From NCBI GenBank assembly GCA_021731145.1, contig JAKFXX010000006.1, positions 62,001-126,000 on the forward strand: a stretch of DNA of 64,000 nucleotides, written 5' to 3'. The notes beneath the pieces were generated by a model. That model did no database searches and was not told where the DNA came from. It worked only from the letters and a program-made list of their open reading frames with translations. Numbering within the stretch: the first letter of the stretch is position 1; each line of letters begins with the position of its first letter. Below, piece after piece: positions 59,834-64,000 of this stretch. The stretch is from Gammaproteobacteria bacterium (GTDB lineage Bacteria; Pseudomonadota; Gammaproteobacteria; Ga0077554; Ga007554). The position numbers and the translations under genes were made by a program.

Positions 59834-60744
59834 TGAAGAGCACCATCCTGTTAGTGGGCCACGGCTCACGCCACACACCCGGCAATGTCGAGATTGATGA
59901 GTTCGCGGCGCAGTGGGCCAAGAAAAATCCGCAGTGGCGCATCGAAACCTGCTTCATCGAGTTTGCCGATGTGCTGCTCGATCAGGGGCTCGACACCGCG
60001 GCCAACGATTCGGAACAGGTCATCATCATCCCGCTGATCCTGAATGCGGCGGGCCACGTCAAGATGGAGATTCCGCACCACATCGACAAGGCGCGCCAAC
60101 GTCATCCCGAAATTGAATTCATCTACGCCCGCCACATCGGCGCGACCGATCAGATACTCACCATCCTCAAGCGCAACCTGCGCAAGGTGATGGCCAAAAT
60201 GGATATGCCCGATCCCAAAACCACCGGCGTCATCCTGCTGGGACGCGGCTCCTCCGACCGCATCGCCAATGGCGAAGTGGCCAAGATGGCGCGCTGGCTC
60301 TTCGAAGAGAGCGACCACGAACTGGTCGATATCGCCTTTACCGGCATCACCCACCCACGCCTTGAGAGCGTGGTGCAACGTCATGCCAAACTGGGCATGA
60401 CCCAGATCGTTGTGCTCCCCTACTACCTCTTCACCGGCACCCTGATCGAGCGCATCAAACGGCAAGTGGCGCGCTTGCAAGAGCAGTATCCACAACTGGC
60501 CATCGCACATGGCGACTATTTTGGTTTTGAAAAAGAGATCTACGAGACGCTCAACAGCCGTGTGCGTGAAGCGCGTGGCGAAACGACCCACCGTGAAAAG
60601 ACCATGATGGAGTGTGATGGCTGCCAATATCGCGCCCTGGCTGAAGAGAGCGACCATGGTCATCATCGCCATGATCATGGCGAGCACCATCATGATGAGC
60701 ATGAGCATGAGCACTGCCGCCACGATCATGATCACAAGATGTAG
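59833..60744 (+). CDS. cbiX: Sirohydrochlorin cobaltochelatase with His-rich tail
   Basis: CbiX inserts cobalt into sirohydrochlorin, the entry step of the anaerobic route. It has 303 residues with two CbiX repeats: LVGHGSRHTPGNVEI in the first and LLGRGSSDRIANGEVAKM in the second. A C-terminal tail (MECDGCQYR, then HHRHDHGEHHHDEH) probably binds cobalt or an iron-sulfur cluster. The siroheme-branch chemistry is shared with the sulfite reductase at the window start. Confidence 0.94.
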   Translation: MKSTILLVGHGSRHTPGNVEIDEFAAQWAKKNPQWRIETCFIEFADVLLDQGLDTAANDSEQVIIIPLILNAAGHVKMEIPHHIDKARQRHPEIEFIYARHIGATDQILTILKRNLRKVMAKMDMPDPKTTGVILLGRGSSDRIANGEVAKMARWLFEESDHELVDIAFTGITHPRLESVVQRHAKLGMTQIVVLPYYLFTGTLIERIKRQVARLQEQYPQLAIAHGDYFGFEKEIYETLNSRVREARGETTHREKTMMECDGCQYRALAEESDHGHHRHDHGEHHHDEHEHEHCRHDHDHKM

Positions 60745-60747
60745 AGT

Positions 60748-60845
60748 GGACACGCTGTTTGTGCCCACCAGCTGTGCCGTTAGGCACTCCTTTAAAAAAA
60801 CAGGTTGTGTGCTGCGCACGCTTGGTGGGCACAAACAGCGTGCCC
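60748..60845. repeat. 23-bp inverted repeat between cbiX and cbiC
   Basis: GGACACGCTGTTTGTGCCCA and three further bases pair with 60823-60845 (22 of 23), around a 52-base loop that itself can fold. It interrupts an otherwise tightly packed operon. It may be a dispersed repeat or an RNA processing/attenuation element. Confidence 0.7.
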
Positions 60846-60958
60846 ACCCTCGGCAACTGCTCCTGCGTTGCTCTACCTCGTGCATCCATGCACTCGTACA
60901 TTTGATGGCGCAGCGTTGACGTTAATAGCATTGACCATAAGATTGAGATAAGAGACAA

Positions 60959-61642
60959 ATGGGCAATATCAACACGATTACCGAGCAGTTGACCCAGGCG
61001 GGGCAACAGATCGAACACGACTCCTTCGCCATTGTCGATCAGGAGGTCGGTGCCCACAGCTACAGCCTCGACCAGTGGCCCCTCGTGCGGCGCATGATTC
61101 ACGCCACGGCGGACTTCGAGTTCAACGGCCTGACGCGGTTTCATCCAGAAGCCATTAAGGCTGGCGTCGCCGCCATCCTCAACGGCAAGCCGATCATCGC
61201 CGATGTCGAGATGATCTGCGTTGGCGTATCGCGGCCTCGTCTCGCCCATTTTGGTGTTGAGCTGCATCAATTCATCAGCGACCAGGATGTGATCGAAGAG
61301 GCGCGTGCCGTCAACAGCACCCGTGCCGTGCAGGCGATGCGCAAGGCGCAGCGGCAGGGGCTGCTCGACGGCGCCATCGTCGCCATCGGTAATGCGCCTA
61401 CGGCGCTGCTCGAAGTTGTACGCCTCATCAATGAAGAGCAGACGCGTCCGGCGCTGATCATCGGCATGCCGGTGGGGTTTGTCTCTGCCGCTGAATCGAA
61501 GGAGATCGTCAGCGAACTGCAAGAGATCCCCTGGATCATCACCCATGGCCGCAAGGGTGGCTCGACGCTGGTGGTCGCCGCGATCCATGCACTGCTGGCG
61601 CTGGCTGAGGCGCAACAGTCCTCATCGTCGCCACAGGGATGA
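60959..61642 (+). CDS. cbiC: Precorrin-8X methylmutase
   Basis: This enzyme moves the C11 methyl group to C12, giving (hydrogeno)cobyrinate. It has 227 residues; RRMIHATADFEF carries the catalytic His, and SRPRLAHFG and ITHGRKGGSTLVVAAIHALL are family motifs. It starts 115 bp after the 60748-60845 inverted repeat. cbiD follows 22 bp downstream. Confidence 0.95.
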   Translation: MGNINTITEQLTQAGQQIEHDSFAIVDQEVGAHSYSLDQWPLVRRMIHATADFEFNGLTRFHPEAIKAGVAAILNGKPIIADVEMICVGVSRPRLAHFGVELHQFISDQDVIEEARAVNSTRAVQAMRKAQRQGLLDGAIVAIGNAPTALLEVVRLINEEQTRPALIIGMPVGFVSAAESKEIVSELQEIPWIITHGRKGGSTLVVAAIHALLALAEAQQSSSSPQG

Positions 61643-61664
61643 TCCAGAGAGCCGCGCCGCCGTG

Positions 61665-62768
61665 ATGGAGAAAAAACCCAAAGGGACACGCACCGGCTTT
61701 ACCACCGGCGCCTGCGCAGCGGCGGCGGCCCGCGCGGCCACGCTCGGCCTGGTGCAGGGCCAGGTTCCCGAAAGTGTGGAGTGTCTGCTGCCCAACGGTC
61801 AGCAGGTCATTTTTTCAGTCACCGAAGGACGAGTCGATGGCCACTGTGCCCATGCAGTGATCATCAAGGATGCGGGCGATGACCCGGACTGTACTCACGG
61901 CGCCCATCTCACTGCTGATGTCTGCCTGCTCGCCGCTTCACCAGATGAAGTAGTGCTCAAGGGTGGCGCTGGTGTTGGCGCCATCACCATGCCCGGCCTC
62001 GGGCTCGATGTGGGCGGCCCGGCGATCAATCCAGTACCACGGCGCAACATCGAAGAGAATGTGCGAGCCGTTGCCGCTTCATTACTGGGGCAGCAGGGGC
62101 TGGAAGTAACCATCTCCGTCCCCGGTGGTGAGGCGATGGCCAAAAAGACATTGAACGCCCGGCTCGGCATCATCGGCGGCATCTCCATCCTCGGCACCAC
62201 CGGTATCGTGCGCCCCTACTCCACCGCCGCTTTTCGCGCCAGTGTCATTCAGGGAATAGAGGTCGCCGCTGCACAGGGTCAAGACACCGTTGTGCTCACC
62301 ACCGGTGGGCGCACCGAAAAATTTGTGATGAGGGAGTTGCCGCAACTGGCCACCGCCTGTTTTGTACAGATGGGCGACTTCCTCCGTTACGCACTGGATA
62401 CCGTGGTCAAAGAGAAGATCCCCCACGTCATCATCGGCGGCATGGTCGGCAAGCTCACCAAGATGGCGCAGGGCGAGACCATTACCCACGCCGGACGCGC
62501 CGAAGTCGATACCGCCCTGCTGGCCGATATCGCTGCCGATCTGGGTGTGGATGAAGATACCTGCAACGACATCCGCAATAACGAAACGGCGCGTTATGCC
62601 AGTGAACGGCTGGAGGCGCTGGGCTTGAGCAGCGCCTTCCACTACGCATTGGCGCAGCGTGTTGTCGCCACCATTGCAGCGCGTTACCCGCGCCAGTTCA
62701 GTTTAAAAGTGCTGGTCTGCGATTTTGATGGCAACAAGATCGCCGAAGCTGAAGGAAATTTAGTATGA
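61665..62768 (+). CDS. cbiD: Cobalt-precorrin-5B C1-methyltransferase
   Basis: CbiD methylates C1 in the anaerobic (early cobalt) pathway, so its presence indicates that route. It has 367 residues from ATG 61665. RTGFTTGACAAAAARAATLG, VLKGGAGVGAITMPGL and FVQMGDFLRYALD are characteristic. The reading frame extends upstream into cbiC, but that part is not family-like. The TGA overlaps the next ATG. Confidence 0.95.
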   Translation: MEKKPKGTRTGFTTGACAAAAARAATLGLVQGQVPESVECLLPNGQQVIFSVTEGRVDGHCAHAVIIKDAGDDPDCTHGAHLTADVCLLAASPDEVVLKGGAGVGAITMPGLGLDVGGPAINPVPRRNIEENVRAVAASLLGQQGLEVTISVPGGEAMAKKTLNARLGIIGGISILGTTGIVRPYSTAAFRASVIQGIEVAAAQGQDTVVLTTGGRTEKFVMRELPQLATACFVQMGDFLRYALDTVVKEKIPHVIIGGMVGKLTKMAQGETITHAGRAEVDTALLADIAADLGVDEDTCNDIRNNETARYASERLEALGLSSAFHYALAQRVVATIAARYPRQFSLKVLVCDFDGNKIAEAEGNLV

Positions 62769-64000
62769 GCAAAGATGAATTTATGGCCTCTGGCGATCAT
62801 CTCGCGCAGCCCTGCCGCATCATCGGCGTACTCGATGATGGCAGCGCCAGCCTCACGCCACGCGCGCTGGCATATATCGCAGAGGCCGATCTTGTCATCG
62901 GTGGTACACGCACCCTGCAACTCTTTGAGAACCATTTTGCTGCCCATGCCGAGCAGTGCGATCTGACCGGCCAGCTAACACAAGTGCCAGAGTGGATACG
63001 CGCTGCGCTGGCAGAGGATAAACGTGTGGTGGTGCTGGCGACAGGTGATCCGCTCTGCCACGGCATCGCCCCATTTCTGCAATCACGGCTCTGTATCGAA
63101 GCGTGTGAAGTGCTGCCCAATGTTTCGACGATACAGCTGGCCTGCGCCCGCCTCGGTATCCCCTGGCAGGAGATGAAGATCTGTTCGGTGCACAGCCGCG
63201 ATGCGGGTGAGTGGCAACAAGGGGCTGGTCGCGAACATGGGCTCTACCCCGTGCTGCATGCCGTACAACAGCACGACCGGCTGGCGATCCTCACCAGCCC
63301 CGCCAATACACCTGACCGTATCGCCCGCATGTTGCTGGCCGAAGGTCTGGATGGTGATTTCCGCATGGCAGTGGCCGAACATCTGTTGCAGGCCGATGAG
63401 CGCATAGTCGCCGATTGCGCCATAGCCGATGCCGCTGTCATGCGTTTTGCAGAACCCAACGTCGTGGTGTTGTGGCGTGCTACAGTGGCAAAAAACGATG
63501 TGCTGTTTGGCCTGGCCGATGAGCGTTTCCGCCAGCGCTACCCCGACAAGGGGCTGATCACCAAACGTGAAGTGCGCGCCGTATCACTGGCGCGCATGCA
63601 GCTACACGCTGACAGCATCGTCTGGGATATTGGCGCCGGTTCTGGCTCTGTGGGACTGGAGACGGCCAGGTTGTGTGCCGATGGTTATGTCTACGCCATC
63701 GAAAAAAACAGCGACGACTTTGCCATCGCCACCGAGAACTGCCGCAACCTCGGCATACACAACTACTCACTCACCCATGGCAAGGCACCGCAGGGGATGG
63801 AGCGGTGGCCCGATCCCGATGCTGTTTTCATCGGTGGTTCCGGTGGTGAATTGCAGCAGCTGATAGAGCTCTGCCTCTCGCGCCTCAAACCCAACGGCTG
63901 GCTGGTGATGAACTTCGTCACCTTCGAGAATGTCGCCATCGCCATGGTCACACTGAAAGCGCTGGATGCAGAGTGGGATATCACCCAACTCCAGGCATCA
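62765..64000 (+). CDS. cbiET: Bifunctional cobalt-precorrin-6B/7 methyltransferase-decarboxylase CbiET (3' partial)
   Basis: The frame is open to the window end (412 codons). The N-terminal half is CbiE: RIIGVLDDGSASLTPRALAY, ATGDPLCHGIAPFL and LPNVSTIQLACARLGIPW. The C-terminal half is CbiT: GLITKREVRAVSLARMQLHA and the SAM motif VWDIGAGSGSVGLE. Together they methylate C5 and C15 and decarboxylate ring C, as CobL does. ATGA overlap with cbiD shows coupling. The last part of CbiT lies outside the window. Confidence 0.93.
   Translation, partial: MSKDEFMASGDHLAQPCRIIGVLDDGSASLTPRALAYIAEADLVIGGTRTLQLFENHFAAHAEQCDLTGQLTQVPEWIRAALAEDKRVVVLATGDPLCHGIAPFLQSRLCIEACEVLPNVSTIQLACARLGIPWQEMKICSVHSRDAGEWQQGAGREHGLYPVLHAVQQHDRLAILTSPANTPDRIARMLLAEGLDGDFRMAVAEHLLQADERIVADCAIADAAVMRFAEPNVVVLWRATVAKNDVLFGLADERFRQRYPDKGLITKREVRAVSLARMQLHADSIVWDIGAGSGSVGLETARLCADGYVYAIEKNSDDFAIATENCRNLGIHNYSLTHGKAPQGMERWPDPDAVFIGGSGGELQQLIELCLSRLKPNGWLVMNFVTFENVAIAMVTLKALDAEWDITQLQAS

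Noticed and set aside
59866-60885. 339-codon minus-strand frame across cbiX
   Set aside because: It is antisense to the His-rich cbiX gene, which makes Met-rich reverse frames; no motifs.

Overview
The window looks like a chromosomal segment of a gammaproteobacterial chemolithoautotroph. This is inferred from phosphoribulokinase (Calvin cycle), assimilatory APS reductase beside a siroheme sulfite reductase, the EpmA/EpmB/EF-P lysylation set, OprO/P-type porin with PstS, and an anaerobic-type cobalamin pathway. No rRNA, tRNA or CRISPR array was seen. The species cannot be named from the sequence alone.

Layout. 1-3.8 kb: sulfur assimilation (5'-truncated sulfite reductase fused to a TusA domain, APS reductase) and phosphoribulokinase. 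3.8-7.3 kb: PAP2 phosphatase, a 127-bp MITE-like repeat, a secreted protein of unknown function with its own promoter and terminator, and a RelE/NadS-type toxin-antitoxin pair whose toxin is frameshifted. 7.4-19.5 kb plus 21.7-22.6 kb: an envelope-transport neighbourhood (LolA-like periplasmic protein, ribbon-helix-helix/zinc-ribbon protein, DUF1302-like barrel, MMPL-type RND transporter, second barrel, large TPR-barrel protein, ABC-2 exporter, second LolA-like protein), interrupted by tsaD and a VIT1-type iron transporter. 22.6-26.6 kb: a PhoB-type porin/pstS operon, then ispA and xseB. 26.6-32.9 kb: tgt-yajC-secD-secF, htpX and a GNAT protein. 33-37 kb: two tandem paralogues with a PilZ-like C-terminus. 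37-39.6 kb: epmB / efp-epmA. 39.9-44.2 kb: PilZ protein, DUF3330, Nudix, DUF938, a YbaL/Kef antiporter and a small secreted protein. 44.4-53.8 kb: a type I restriction-modification locus (hsdM, fic module, hsdS, an unknown membrane-SH3 protein, a REP-associated tyrosine transposase, hsdR). 53.8-64 kb: a cobalamin riboswitch followed by btuB, a 36-codon ORF, cobO, cbiA, cbtB, cbtA, cobM, cbiX, cbiC, cbiD and a 3'-truncated cbiET.

The most unusual region is the type I R-M locus. GTAG-headed palindromic repeats (REP pairs), matching the kind mobilised by the resident RAYT transposase, sit in frame inside hsdM, inside a 38-codon relay ORF that joins fic to a duplicated hsdS start, and on both sides of the RAYT gene. 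A different 65-bp palindromic repeat lies in frame inside hsdR. In each case the reading frame or the ATGA-type stop/start overlap is kept, so the operon appears to have absorbed the repeats without breaking translation.

The second candidate for new biology is the envelope cluster. Its ABC ATPase carries a roughly 240-residue C-terminal extension with four Trp-Trp repeats. A Gly/Trp/Gln-rich segment of that extension closely resembles an insert in the periplasmic loop of the neighbouring RND transporter.
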